A DNA stretch of 64,000 bases from Capronia americana (Eukaryota > Ascomycota > Eurotiomycetes > Chaetothyriales > Herpotrichiellaceae). A program made the position numbers and the translations under genes. Shown piece after piece: positions 45,412 through 55,587 of the stretch (its first letter is position 1; every line of letters starts with the position of its first letter). Below the pieces are notes generated by a model. That model ran no database searches. It was not told the origin of the DNA and saw only the letters and a list, made by a program, of their open reading frames with translations. Where the stretch lies: NCBI GenBank assembly GCA_016110215.1, contig JADWQD010000005.1, positions 1,178,001 through 1,242,000 on the forward strand, read 5' to 3'.

Positions 45412-46290
45412 ATGCCTCGCACTGTTCTCATCACCGGCTGCTCCGATGGGGGCCTCGGCGCCGCCCTCGCGGTCGCGTTCCACGAGAATGGCGACAGAGT
45501 CTTTGCGACGGCGCGCAATCCCTCCAAGATGACGTCTATGGCGACAAAGGGGATCGAGACCTTCCAACTTGACGTCCTGTCCGAAGACTCAATAGAGGCC
45601 TGCGTCGAAAAGGTCGCGTCAGCCACGGGCGGCTCGCTGGACATCCTCGTCAATAACGCGGGGGCCGGGTACAACATGCCCCTGCTGGACGCCTCGATCC
45701 CGGAGATCCAGAAGCAATTCGAGCTGAACGTGTTTTCCGTTCTGCGCACCGCACAGCTGTTCTTCCCCCTGCTCCGCAACTCGACGGCAAAGATGCTAGT
45801 CAACAACACCAGCGTCAACTCGGTCATGGCGCTGCCCTGGCAGGGCCCCTACAATGCGTCCAAGGCCGCCATCGCCAGCATCACCGAGACGCTACGCCTG
45901 GAGCTGCAGCCGTTCGGCATCCGAGTCATCGACTTGAAGACCGGCGGCGTCCGCTCCAAATTCTTCGAGAACGTGTCCGCGTCCGCGACTCACATGTCCA
46001 TCCCCGAGGCCAGCGCCTACGTGCCGGGCAAGGAGGAGATCGAGTCTCGCTTGACCAACGGGCCCGAGGCCAATTTCATGGAGTCGGAGGTGTGGGCCCG
46101 CAGGGTGGTGCACACGTTGTCCAAGCATAATCCGCCTCCGCAGGTCTGGCACGGTGGAGGCGCAACGACGGCTTGGTTCGCGACGTCGTTCATCCCGACC
46201 GGGTGGCTGGACTCGAAGCTGAAGAAGCTCACGGGCCTGGATATCGTGGAGAGGCGGATAAAGCAAGAAGCGCATGGTAAATCGACATGA
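45412..46290 (+). CDS. AYR1-like short-chain dehydrogenase/reductase
   Basis: Intronless frame of 292 residues. The nucleotide site is LITGCSDGGLGAALA (residues 6-20), with a basic residue in ATARNP at 35 that points to NADP(H). NNAGAGYNMPLLD, SVNS with the catalytic Ser about 137, and YNASK (Y147, K151) follow. The tail VIDLKTGGVRSKFF and the C-terminal hydrophobic stretch AWFATSFIPTGWL match fungal proteins annotated as 1-acyldihydroxyacetone-phosphate reductase homologues. Many such members do not act on lipids and occur in accessory loci. The codon use is G/C-rich (NNC, NNG third positions), more so than in neighbours. Confidence 0.9.
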   Translation: MPRTVLITGCSDGGLGAALAVAFHENGDRVFATARNPSKMTSMATKGIETFQLDVLSEDSIEACVEKVASATGGSLDILVNNAGAGYNMPLLDASIPEIQKQFELNVFSVLRTAQLFFPLLRNSTAKMLVNNTSVNSVMALPWQGPYNASKAAIASITETLRLELQPFGIRVIDLKTGGVRSKFFENVSASATHMSIPEASAYVPGKEEIESRLTNGPEANFMESEVWARRVVHTLSKHNPPPQVWHGGGATTAWFATSFIPTGWLDSKLKKLTGLDIVERRIKQEAHGKST

Positions 46291-47965
46291 ATGACGGGAA
46301 TTTGGTAGGGGAATCTTCGAGTCTGGTTAGTTTTGCGAGTAGGCTAGTATTTGACAAGACACCATCTAAAAAGAATGATAATATCTTCAACATGGAGCGG
46401 CTGTCGCACTAGAAAGATGAGCGCTGGACGAGGGATGTAGGAGCCTCATGTCAGCACTTGAGGTCACAGATGAACGTCTCTGCGTGTCTCGCTCTTGATG
46501 GTGGTCTTGACGGTCATGTGTTTGTCCGACGCTCTCTCTCTCTCTCCCCCTTCTCTTGGTGGCAACGGCATGCATCTGTCTACCAGTTTCAAGCTCATCG
46601 GCAGGCTGCATCTATGACCACAATGCACTGGATTTGATTTTGCCTCCTGGATTATCAGCCCTCTAGAATGCCCGGATCACAGCCGTTTGATGTGCAGAAT
46701 GCAAATCTCTGCCACAAGCTATCTGCCCTGTTTCTACATCAGTCACTCGATGCAGTCTTTTGCCGTCTTTGCTCAGAGAGCGTGGGGTCGGTAGCATGTT
46801 CAGTGTGTCTGGTGTCATTTTGAGGAGTTTCTGTCGCTTGAAACAACACTGCTGATGCTAGTTACCAGTTTTTGGTCGAAGAGCACGTTAGATGTCCGAG
46901 GGGGGGATTTTTTGGATATGCGAGATGGCCTGCGACGGCTTCGGCCCCTGCGCGCTGTCTGCCAACCGCTTAGTCACTACACAATGACATCAGGTCTGGA
47001 AACGGAAAGGGACTTTGGAGACACCACCATCACTCACACACACTCCTGTGCCATTTCTTCCAATACAATACACAGAGTAATCACGGCTTCAATGGCCTGT
47101 AGGATTGATCTATTACGAGTATTGGGCTTTGATGTCCAACCGACGCTATTGTTACCGCGTAGCGTTCCCCGGACCAGAGGACAGAGGACAGAGGACATGT
47201 CACCTGAAGATGGGTTGAGTTCGCCATGGTCTTACGCTACCGAGTGAGTGAGTAGCTAGTATGCTGTGAGAGTTGAGTGTGTGAAGGGTTTCTCATCTGC
47301 GCGGCGGAGGGATGGACACGCGCACGACACCATGAGTATGACCAGCAGCGTAAATTCTCTGCTGTCTGCCTGCGGTTTGTTTTCACGCCCGTCCAAATAA
47401 TCTCTGCTAACGTGATCGCGCAGTTCTAGTTATGCAGCTGTTTCACGTCGATGAGCAATTTTATGTCAACGAGAACTGTCAAACAGCTGTGAGGGAAACA
47501 TGATCTGGAGTCCAGCCAACCACCACTGAAGTTTTTCTCCAAGACGACTGGCGGGCTGTGCCAGCAGTGCATCAACGGTATATTGTGCCTTTGATAGCTC
47601 CTCTTGTGTGAGAAGGCAAGTCACAGCTACGTCGGTGTCAAGCACGCTGCTGACAACGAGAATGCAGCCTGACTGAAGGGACGTCCTGTACGTGACAATT
47701 CCAGGCACCGACCAGGTCAGTGACATCCAGAAACGTGTCTCACGCAGGAATTATCTTGAAAGTTATTTAATGCTGTCTTGTCTTTGTCCTTCAAACCTAC
47801 GCTCGCCAACGTTGGGAATTGTCGCGTTAGCCGTCAGATTCAGTCTCTAACTCGTCGTCGACCTCAGATCCACACGAATTTCATCACTTCTTGCTGCAGC
47901 CATTCTTTCGCATCTCTATCCACACGATCTCATTCTCACCACAACGTTCACAGTCAAGCTACAAG
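46291..47965. other. Intergenic region of 1.7 kb
   Basis: It contains a (CT)n run at about 46533-46548 and no recognisable gene. It marks the change from the accessory enzymes to the right-hand genes. Confidence 0.45.
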
Positions 47966-48868
47966 ATGGACGCCCCATTCCAAACCAACCAGAGCGTCCG
48001 TCCGCAGCAAGACACTGCCTGGAGGGCTCTTGTCCTTCAATTCCTCCAACTTCATGCACCAGCAACTGTGCATGGCGGGTTGCGAGACACCCTAAGAGAC
48101 CTAGCCCAAGACTTCTTCGACACAAGCCAGGACGTTGCGATGCAAAGCTTGTTATTAACGCTGCACGCTCACTATAATCTGACTGGGCTGATCGATGCCG
48201 GGCTTCTGCGAACCATGCACAACAATGCCGCCAACCGGGCGAGCACGATGCTGCAACAGCAGCTACCGCTTCCACGCCCGCCTCCGCCAACGCAACCGAC
48301 CGCCCCTTCCTACACGTTCAACAATCCACCTACGATGCCGCCCATGCCGCCCCAATCACCACTGCCGCCACCGCCACCGTCGCCGCCCTTGCAATTGCCA
48401 ACGTTCCCCACACAACAGCCAGCACTGAGACGCTGCTTCCCACCCAACTTCAACTGCCATGTTGCAATCAAATGGCGCCAACAGGACTGGGCGTATGCCT
48501 GCGATCTATGCGGCCATACGCACCCCGACCGTGGAGACTTCAACCGGCACATGAGGATTGGGGCACAACGAGTCAATTTCAAGATCGTCAGCGCAGATCC
48601 AGAGAATGATCGTCATTGGTATGGCGTGGACGGAGCCGGCAATGAGTACATGGGTGATATCGTCGCGCGCACGAGGAACACCGAGAAAGGTGGGAAACGC
48701 ATGCAGGTGCAACATCCGCCACCGTGTGGGCCGAGGATTGTGGAATTTGAGAGGCCGAGACGTCGGCGAGCGAGGATCGCAGCAAAGGCGGCGAAGGAGA
48801 GGGCTGCCAAGTTGAGGGAGCAGGGCGATGAGAAGGACAGAGATGATCAGGAAGGGGAACAGGAGTGA
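47966..48868 (+). CDS. Proline-rich protein with a CxxC motif, function unknown
   Basis: A 300-residue frame from the ATG at 47966. The first 110 residues look helical (AWRALVLQFLQLHAP, LRDTLRDLAQDFFD, MQSLLLTLHAHYNL). A Pro-rich stretch with PPPPP-type runs covers about 120-170. Then comes WAYACDLCGHTHPDRGDFNRHMRIG near 190, with the shape of a C2H2 finger except that the second His is missing at the usual distance. The end is strongly basic (RPRRRRARIAAKAAKERAAK) and then acidic. This suggests a nuclear or RNA/DNA-associated role, but no family was recognised. No introns are needed. It may be species-restricted. Confidence 0.65.
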   Translation: MDAPFQTNQSVRPQQDTAWRALVLQFLQLHAPATVHGGLRDTLRDLAQDFFDTSQDVAMQSLLLTLHAHYNLTGLIDAGLLRTMHNNAANRASTMLQQQLPLPRPPPPTQPTAPSYTFNNPPTMPPMPPQSPLPPPPPSPPLQLPTFPTQQPALRRCFPPNFNCHVAIKWRQQDWAYACDLCGHTHPDRGDFNRHMRIGAQRVNFKIVSADPENDRHWYGVDGAGNEYMGDIVARTRNTEKGGKRMQVQHPPPCGPRIVEFERPRRRRARIAAKAAKERAAKLREQGDEKDRDDQEGEQE

Positions 48869-50811
48869 GTGATAAGGCTCACCCTAAACTTTCACGCTCA
48901 CGATAGTCGGGGGCCTGCCTACCCCATCAATAGAATAGTATGAACGCTACCAGAGAGGGTGGGTTGTGAGTTACCACCCCTCCAAAGGCGTCGAAATACG
49001 AGTGTGGGCAGCTGCTTCCATTTCCATCCGCATACCCAACTTCGAGTCAGTAGCCCCCGCCCACTACCTGCATGAAACACGCCGTGAGCATCGCGATCAA
49101 CCTCTTCCAATATGGTCGGTGCGTTCTCAGATTCAGCGATGCAGACGGCGACTGCAATGACGGCACTCAGCCGACGCCCTAGCGTAGAGATGGGCCGTAC
49201 GTTGTGTGACGTTGTCGGTTGCAGTAGAATGAGCCGGGCGTACGAGCACTGAAATCATCTCACTCATTCGGATTCCGGCAGGTATAGATGCGTTGGAACT
49301 GACAATGAAGTTGACTTCGCCCGTGCAACGATAAGCTGTGACTTTGTCAGTGGCATGGATGGCCATAGTAATGACGGGCATATTAGCTCTCATCGAATCC
49401 TAATGGGCGACAAGCGTCCTCAGAACAAGTCAGTCACAGGCGATAGTAAAGGCTCGTCGTCGCTCCATCGTCTTCAATACGTCGTCAACGATTTCAGGGA
49501 CCGTATCATCACTAGGTGACGCCCATTGTTATTATTCACAACGTGCGGCTTGGACAAGTGGCCATAGGTCGGTAACCTATCCATCTCTTATTAGCTAGCA
49601 TCATTAGACGCCTTAGCTTCTATCACCGTCGTGGACATCGTTCTCGGCAGCGACCAAAGTAGCGGCCTCGTTTGACAACATCACTATTTCTTTTTACATA
49701 CTCCTCATCTACCGGGCGTTTTCACCTCCACCACGCTTCAAATCCCGATCAATCGTCGAACGGCGTCCTTTTCTCCCGCCCTACACAATCAATACAACCT
49801 AGACGGCCAGAAGGACAGCCAACGGCGATCATGCTATCGCACCTGCCATCGAGACTCCCAATGTCCCAGCTTAAGTCTCCGGATTCACTCAGCAGAATAA
49901 GCCGGGCACGGGCCCGGGCCCTCACGACACGCCAAACAATGGCAGTCAGAACCTTGTGACGTCGCCCTCCAGTGGCCCAAGCAGTCAAATCCGCCAGTGC
50001 TTCCCTTCTGCCTTGGAGCGGGAACGCAAGGAGCAGAAGAAGGACGACACTGGAGAGAAACGGGGGATTAAGACGGTACAGAATTGGCGGAGGCGGTGGC
50101 ATTCGTTGCGCATAAGCGACGCCGGACAGGGTTGGGAGAGATACCCGCCCCTCCATACGGACTGAACACTAAAGATTACAGTCGTTGTGTCCGGTTGTTG
50201 AGGACGTCTTCTATGTCATTGAGTGTGCGTCATTGAATCCCTACGCAGCTTGCGTGTTTGCGCACTACCAATTTGAACGAAACACGAACCCCACGACGAA
50301 CTTCCGAATTTCATCGTGGCCGGTTGATCATCGGAGTCGACTTAAGCTCATCTAGGCAAGCGCTACCTGGGGGTCTGGGGAGAGAAGTCCTAGTACGTCC
50401 AGGGCCTGACTCTGAGTGGCTAAGCAAGCGATAGGCATGGGTGGGTGACATCACTGGCGAGTGGCAGCCAACAATTTTCGGGCTCGTTGACGATTGGAGA
50501 TCGCCGCAGGTGCGCGTGCGACGTGAATCAATGCACTGCCACCTTGCCAAACACTTTCCCTGCACATTCCAAGATTCGACTACGCAATCTGAGACACGTC
50601 CTTTTGCGCCGCAGTTCCAATGCCAGTGTTTTTCTTGCAGTCGTTTTGTGCGCCTTCAATGCACTAACACCCTCACAAAGCAGTCGCGCCTCCTTACCAT
50701 TCCCTGGGACAGACAATGAAACTGAATTTGCAGGGAGAACAGCGCCGATGAATCCCCTATTGCATACCCCTCCTGCGTGCCGGTTTACACGATCTGTTCG
50801 GTTTATTCGCC
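48869..50811. other. Intergenic region of 1.9 kb
   Basis: Only short frames. The frames around 49672-49959 (+) and 49749-50156 (-) overlap each other and have no domain character. The right end should hold the promoter of the flippase. Confidence 0.4.
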
Positions 50812-53800
50812 ATGGCTCCAGCCTCGCCAAAAGACCCGAAAGGCCAAGAACACGAGAAGAACGAGCTGGAATCTCTAAATACAGGATCAATTATCTTGGG
50901 CGATAGACACACCGAGCGAGATACTGGCGCGGAGCCGAACTTGGAACGCACTTCTGGAAATGAGACATCCAAAGTCCGCTTCTCGGTTGAAGATCCTAGG
51001 CACCAAGAGCAAAGTATACCGCCGAAACAGTCCAAAGCTCCAGTTCAGCCGTCGTCTGGCATACTGAAGACCCCTTCAGTTGGCCGCAACCGAGGATACT
51101 CCTTGAGACGTGCGCTCTTCACTCAGAATGTACAGAAGCAGGTTCCTGACCATGAAGCGGCATTCGAGCTGGACCCGTCCAAAGCAAACAGCCAGAAGAA
51201 TGATTATCGCCCGACAACAGTCACGGTTGAAGAGTCACAAGAAGAGCCAGATAATCGTCCACGGAAGTCGGTGCGGCTATCAGATCCCGAGCTTGAGCTG
51301 CCTCTCTATCGAGAATGGATGGCCAAACAGTCTTCACGAACAACCGTGCTGAGAACACTGAAGGAGATCTACCATCAGCTCAAGCACAAGATAATTCGGA
51401 CTAACACCGTCACATCGAGCGCTGACGGGAGACACGTAAAGGTGAACGTACTGGAGGCAGAACTACCCATCGATGAGAGGTCAGGAAAGCCATACATGGA
51501 CAATCTTATCCGCTCGTGCCGCTATACTCCCTGGAATTTCGTACCCAAACAGCTCGTGGCTCAATTTGGAAAGCTCGCAAACTTCTACTTCCTGTGTGTT
51601 TCTATCCTGCAAATGATACCTGGTCTCAGCACCACCGGGACATACACGACTATCATACCGTTGCTTATCTTTGTCGCTATCTCCATGGCCAAGGAAGGCT
51701 ATGACGACATTAGGAGGCATCGTCTGGACAAGGAGGAAAACGAACGGACGGCCCATGTTCTCAGACTTTCTTCATCCTATACGCCTATTACCGAGTGGCA
51801 GCAGAAGAAATGGAGCGAGATTCGAGTGGGGGATGTTGTGCTGCTGGACAGAGATGCCGGCGTCCCTGCCGATCTGGTGCTCCTTCGTGTCAACGAACCC
51901 ACCGATACTGCCTACGTGGAAACCAAAAGCCTTGACGGAGAAACAAATCTTAAATCGAAGAAGCCTTTGGCCGATATCAGTGAGGTCTGTCAAGATCCAG
52001 ACTCCATCGCTCGACTGACGGCCGAATTTGTGGTGGAAGACCCCAACCTCGATCTCTACAAATTCGACGGGAGGGTAACCATCAATGGCCACACGCTGCC
52101 ACTGACAAATTCCGAGATCCTATACCGTGGCAGCGTGCTGCGCAACACGGTATCCGCGGTTGGTCTTGTCATATATTCGGGTGAAGAATGCAAAATCAGG
52201 ATGAACGCCAACAAGGCACCTCGCACAAAGGCACCGGCTTTGCAGGCTAAGGTCAACCGGGTCGTTATTTTCGTTGCATCACTTGTCATCTTCATGGCCA
52301 TTATATTGAGTGTGGCATACCAAATCTGGCGCCGAACCACGGAGAACAAGTCATGGTATCTTCAGGACGCGAGGGTGCCGTTTGGGCAGGTCTTCACCTC
52401 CTTCATTATCATGCTCAACACCATGCTACCTTTGAGCTTGTATGTGTCTCTCGAGATTGTCAAGGTCGCTCAGATGTTTTTGATGAACGACGTGGACATG
52501 TACGACCCGGAGTCGGATACTCCAATGGAACCACACACTTCCACCATCAATGAAGAGCTCGGCCAGGTCTCTTACATCTTCTCCGACAAGACGGGAACAC
52601 TCACGAATAATTCTATGAAGTTTCGGAAAATGAGCATCGCCGGTACTGCATGGCTGCATGACCTTGATCTGCAAGAAGAGGCAGCTGATGGAGCTGCACA
52701 GCAACGGCTAAAACACAAGAAGAGAGGGGACAAAGGGAAGGAGCCGCACACAGAGAAGAAATCCAGGATCTCTTTGGCACAGTCGCCGCTAAAATCTACC
52801 ACACCGACCGGTATATCTGCAGAGCACCAACAGACTGACGATACAGAGACGACATGGAAGCCATCCAACGGCATTAACATGACGCTCGAAGCTGGTAAGA
52901 CACAAGACATGCTCGATTACATTTACCGCCGACCTCACACTGTTTTCGCCCGAAAGGCCCGATTCTTCCTCTTGTCATTGGCGCTTTGTCATACTTGCAT
53001 CCCGGAGAAAGATGACGAGGGCGAAATCACCTATCAAGCCGCGTCGCCCGACGAGCTAGCCTTGGTAAAGGCAGCACAAGACTTGGGATATATTGTGACT
53101 GATCGACAGGCTAAGAGTGTGACGGTCAAGACATATGCCGATGGCGATGAAGCTTCTCCAGTTTACGAGACATACGAGCTTCTCGATGTGATCGAATTCT
53201 CAAGTGCAAGAAAGCGGATGTCAACAGTAGTCCGCCTCCCCGACAGACGTATCTGCCTCATCAGCAAGGGTGCAGACACTACCATTCGGAAACTCCTACG
53301 CCAAGCAGATCTGGCCGCGTCCAATGTGCAGGCGGTGGAAAGGCGAGCAAGTCAGCGAAAGAGTGTCGAGACACAAGAAGCGTTGCGGAGGCGTAGCTCT
53401 CAATTGAATCGGAAATCCGGTTCCATTTACGGATTTGACACCGTCTCTCCGCGACCGAGTGGCCTGTCCTTTGACCGCTCTCGACCTCCTCGGGACAGCG
53501 TTGACCATTGGTTGAAAGAGCGTGAGAATGAAGCAAGCACGTCCCAGGAACGCAGGAGTTCTCAATTCTACTCTCCCCGGCCTTCCATACAACTTCTTTC
53601 CCGCAGGTCCGAAAGCTACACTGGGAGAGCGCACCGCTCGCCTCAAATTACACCTCGTGCATCTATACAGGTGGATGGGTCAGACGACCTTGTCGAGGAA
53701 AGCCTCGTTGTTGATGACCATGCTGTCTTCGAGCGATGTTTTCAACACATCGATGACTTTGCGACTGAGGGCTTGCGTACTCTCCTGTATGCGTATCGGT

Positions 53801-55587
53801 ACTTGACGGAGAACGAGTACACAGAATGGAAGCAGATCTACTTGTCGGCTACGACGAGTATATTGGATCGACAAGAAAAGATCGAGCGTGCAGCAGAGTT
53901 GCTTGAGACCAAGCTAGAGCTGCTCGGGGCCACTGCAATCGAGGACAAGCTCCAGAAAGGAGTCCCGGATGCCATTGAACGGTTCCGGAGAGCAGGTATC
54001 AAGATGTGGATGCTCACCGGCGACAAGCGGGAGACAGCTATCAACATTGGCCATTCATGTCGATTGATCAAGCAATATTCCACCGTCATAATCCTCGACC
54101 ATGAGCTTGGGGATCTCAACTGCCGGATGGCCGACGCGTTTGCCCGCATAAGTGATGAGGGGACGGCGCACTCCGTCCTAGTCATTGATGGTCAGACTCT
54201 CACCATCATTGACGCAGACAAAGCTGCAAGGGCGCTCTTCACCGATGTCGCGATCCGTGCCGACTCTGTGATATGTTGTCGGGCTTCCCCAAGTCAAAAG
54301 GCATCGCTTGTTGCTACCATCAGAACCAAAGTCAAAGGCTCTGTAACCTTGGCAATCGGTGACGGCGCAAATGATATTGCTATGATACAGGAAGCGCATC
54401 TCGGAATCGGCATTGCTGGCAAGGAGGGCCTCCAGGCCGCACGGACGTCTGACTACTCGATTGCGCAATTTCGCTTCCTGTTGAAACTGCTGCTGGTCCA
54501 TGGGCGATGGAACTATGTTCGAATCTGCAAATATCTCCTAGGCACTCTGTGGAAGGAAATGCTGTTCTACCTTTGCCAAGCCTTGTATCAACGGTGGAAC
54601 GGGTACACTGGAACCAGCTTGTACGAACCCTGGAGTCTCTCCATGTTTAACACCCTGTTCACCTCTCTCCCGGTGATCTTCATGGGAGTTTTCGAGAAGG
54701 ATCTGGCAGCATCCACCCTGCTAGCAGTTCCCGAGCTGTACAACATCGGCCAGAAGGGTCGAGGCTTCAACTTCGGGGCCTACGTCAGATGGTCTACACT
54801 GGCTGCTTGCGAGGCAGTTTTCGGGTACTTTCTTGTCCACGAGATCTACGGACTGGCTTGGTTCACGCAGGATCAAGAGCTTTACGCCTTCGGCGACCTG
54901 ATCTTCTCTATCTGCGTCGTCATAATTTCGCTCAAGATGCAGTTCATCGAGCTGCACAACAAATCGCTGCCGGCCGCCATTGCGATCTTCCTGTCAGTGG
55001 GTGGCTGGTGGCTGTGGAACCTGATACTCTCGTGCATATACCCCTTCAACCCTATCTACAACGTGAACCATGCATTTTTGGATAGGTTCGGGCGCAATCT
55101 TTTGTGGTGGGTGACGTTGATATTGACTGTGGCGGCGGTCTGTTTGATCGAGGTCATGATCAAGACTGTCAAGGCCACTATCTGGCCGAGTGATGTGGAC
55201 GTCTTCCAGGGGTTCGAACAGGATAGAGAAGTGCGCAAGCGCTTCGAAGAGGCTGCTGCAGAGCTGCTGCAACAAGGATGGGACCGAGGGATGAAGAAGT
55301 CGAGCCTGGAGATTGCCCGCGAAACCGCCGAGCAGGCAGAAAGAGAGGCACAGGTCGAAGAATTGCTCAAGAAACCACGAGAAATCACGACCGAAAGAAG
55401 ACCGAAGATGAAGAGAAACGAATCCGGGTTCAGCATGAAGTCGAGCACCGGGACCAATAGACAACAGATCCAAGCGCACGGAAGGAGCGACGACATGACC
55501 GAAGGACAACACCCTCCCCAGGGACGAAAATCGATTGATATTGGTGAATTGTTCAGGAAAGGATATGGTGCTGTGCGCAGGAGTTAG
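50812..55587 (+). CDS. P4-ATPase, phospholipid flippase (Dnf3-like)
   Basis: Intronless frame of 1591 residues. Membrane segments 1-2 are marked by CRYTPWNFVPKQLVAQFGKLANFYFL (in parts: NFVPKQLVAQFGKLANFYFL), then TIIPLLIFVAISMAKEGYDD. The actuator motif SLDGETNLKSKK (DGET, typical of P4) is near 375. The phosphorylation loop ISY-like SYIFSDKTGTLTNNSMKFR has its Asp about 592. TGDKRETAINIGHSC is near 1069, GDGANDIAMIQEAHLGIGIAG near 1183, and four or more membrane segments follow. The Ser-rich insert with repeated RRSSQ motifs at about 845-960 is a likely phosphorylated region. The N- and C-terminal tails are long. The 'WNFxP...LSTTG' start resembles Dnf3 better than Dnf1/2, Drs2 or Neo1. It moves phospholipids to the cytoplasmic leaflet, with a Cdc50-family partner. 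Confidence 0.95.
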   Translation: MAPASPKDPKGQEHEKNELESLNTGSIILGDRHTERDTGAEPNLERTSGNETSKVRFSVEDPRHQEQSIPPKQSKAPVQPSSGILKTPSVGRNRGYSLRRALFTQNVQKQVPDHEAAFELDPSKANSQKNDYRPTTVTVEESQEEPDNRPRKSVRLSDPELELPLYREWMAKQSSRTTVLRTLKEIYHQLKHKIIRTNTVTSSADGRHVKVNVLEAELPIDERSGKPYMDNLIRSCRYTPWNFVPKQLVAQFGKLANFYFLCVSILQMIPGLSTTGTYTTIIPLLIFVAISMAKEGYDDIRRHRLDKEENERTAHVLRLSSSYTPITEWQQKKWSEIRVGDVVLLDRDAGVPADLVLLRVNEPTDTAYVETKSLDGETNLKSKKPLADISEVCQDPDSIARLTAEFVVEDPNLDLYKFDGRVTINGHTLPLTNSEILYRGSVLRNTVSAVGLVIYSGEECKIRMNANKAPRTKAPALQAKVNRVVIFVASLVIFMAIILSVAYQIWRRTTENKSWYLQDARVPFGQVFTSFIIMLNTMLPLSLYVSLEIVKVAQMFLMNDVDMYDPESDTPMEPHTSTINEELGQVSYIFSDKTGTLTNNSMKFRKMSIAGTAWLHDLDLQEEAADGAAQQRLKHKKRGDKGKEPHTEKKSRISLAQSPLKSTTPTGISAEHQQTDDTETTWKPSNGINMTLEAGKTQDMLDYIYRRPHTVFARKARFFLLSLALCHTCIPEKDDEGEITYQAASPDELALVKAAQDLGYIVTDRQAKSVTVKTYADGDEASPVYETYELLDVIEFSSARKRMSTVVRLPDRRICLISKGADTTIRKLLRQADLAASNVQAVERRASQRKSVETQEALRRRSSQLNRKSGSIYGFDTVSPRPSGLSFDRSRPPRDSVDHWLKERENEASTSQERRSSQFYSPRPSIQLLSRRSESYTGRAHRSPQITPRASIQVDGSDDLVEESLVVDDHAVFERCFQHIDDFATEGLRTLLYAYRYLTENEYTEWKQIYLSATTSILDRQEKIERAAELLETKLELLGATAIEDKLQKGVPDAIERFRRAGIKMWMLTGDKRETAINIGHSCRLIKQYSTVIILDHELGDLNCRMADAFARISDEGTAHSVLVIDGQTLTIIDADKAARALFTDVAIRADSVICCRASPSQKASLVATIRTKVKGSVTLAIGDGANDIAMIQEAHLGIGIAGKEGLQAARTSDYSIAQFRFLLKLLLVHGRWNYVRICKYLLGTLWKEMLFYLCQALYQRWNGYTGTSLYEPWSLSMFNTLFTSLPVIFMGVFEKDLAASTLLAVPELYNIGQKGRGFNFGAYVRWSTLAACEAVFGYFLVHEIYGLAWFTQDQELYAFGDLIFSICVVIISLKMQFIELHNKSLPAAIAIFLSVGGWWLWNLILSCIYPFNPIYNVNHAFLDRFGRNLLWWVTLILTVAAVCLIEVMIKTVKATIWPSDVDVFQGFEQDREVRKRFEEAAAELLQQGWDRGMKKSSLEIARETAEQAEREAQVEELLKKPREITTERRPKMKRNESGFSMKSSTGTNRQQIQAHGRSDDMTEGQHPPQGRKSIDIGELFRKGYGAVRRS

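Noticed and set aside
49672..50165. Two facing frames of 95 and 135 codons as possible small genes
   Set aside because: They overlap each other on opposite strands, have low-complexity Arg/Pro content and no start context.
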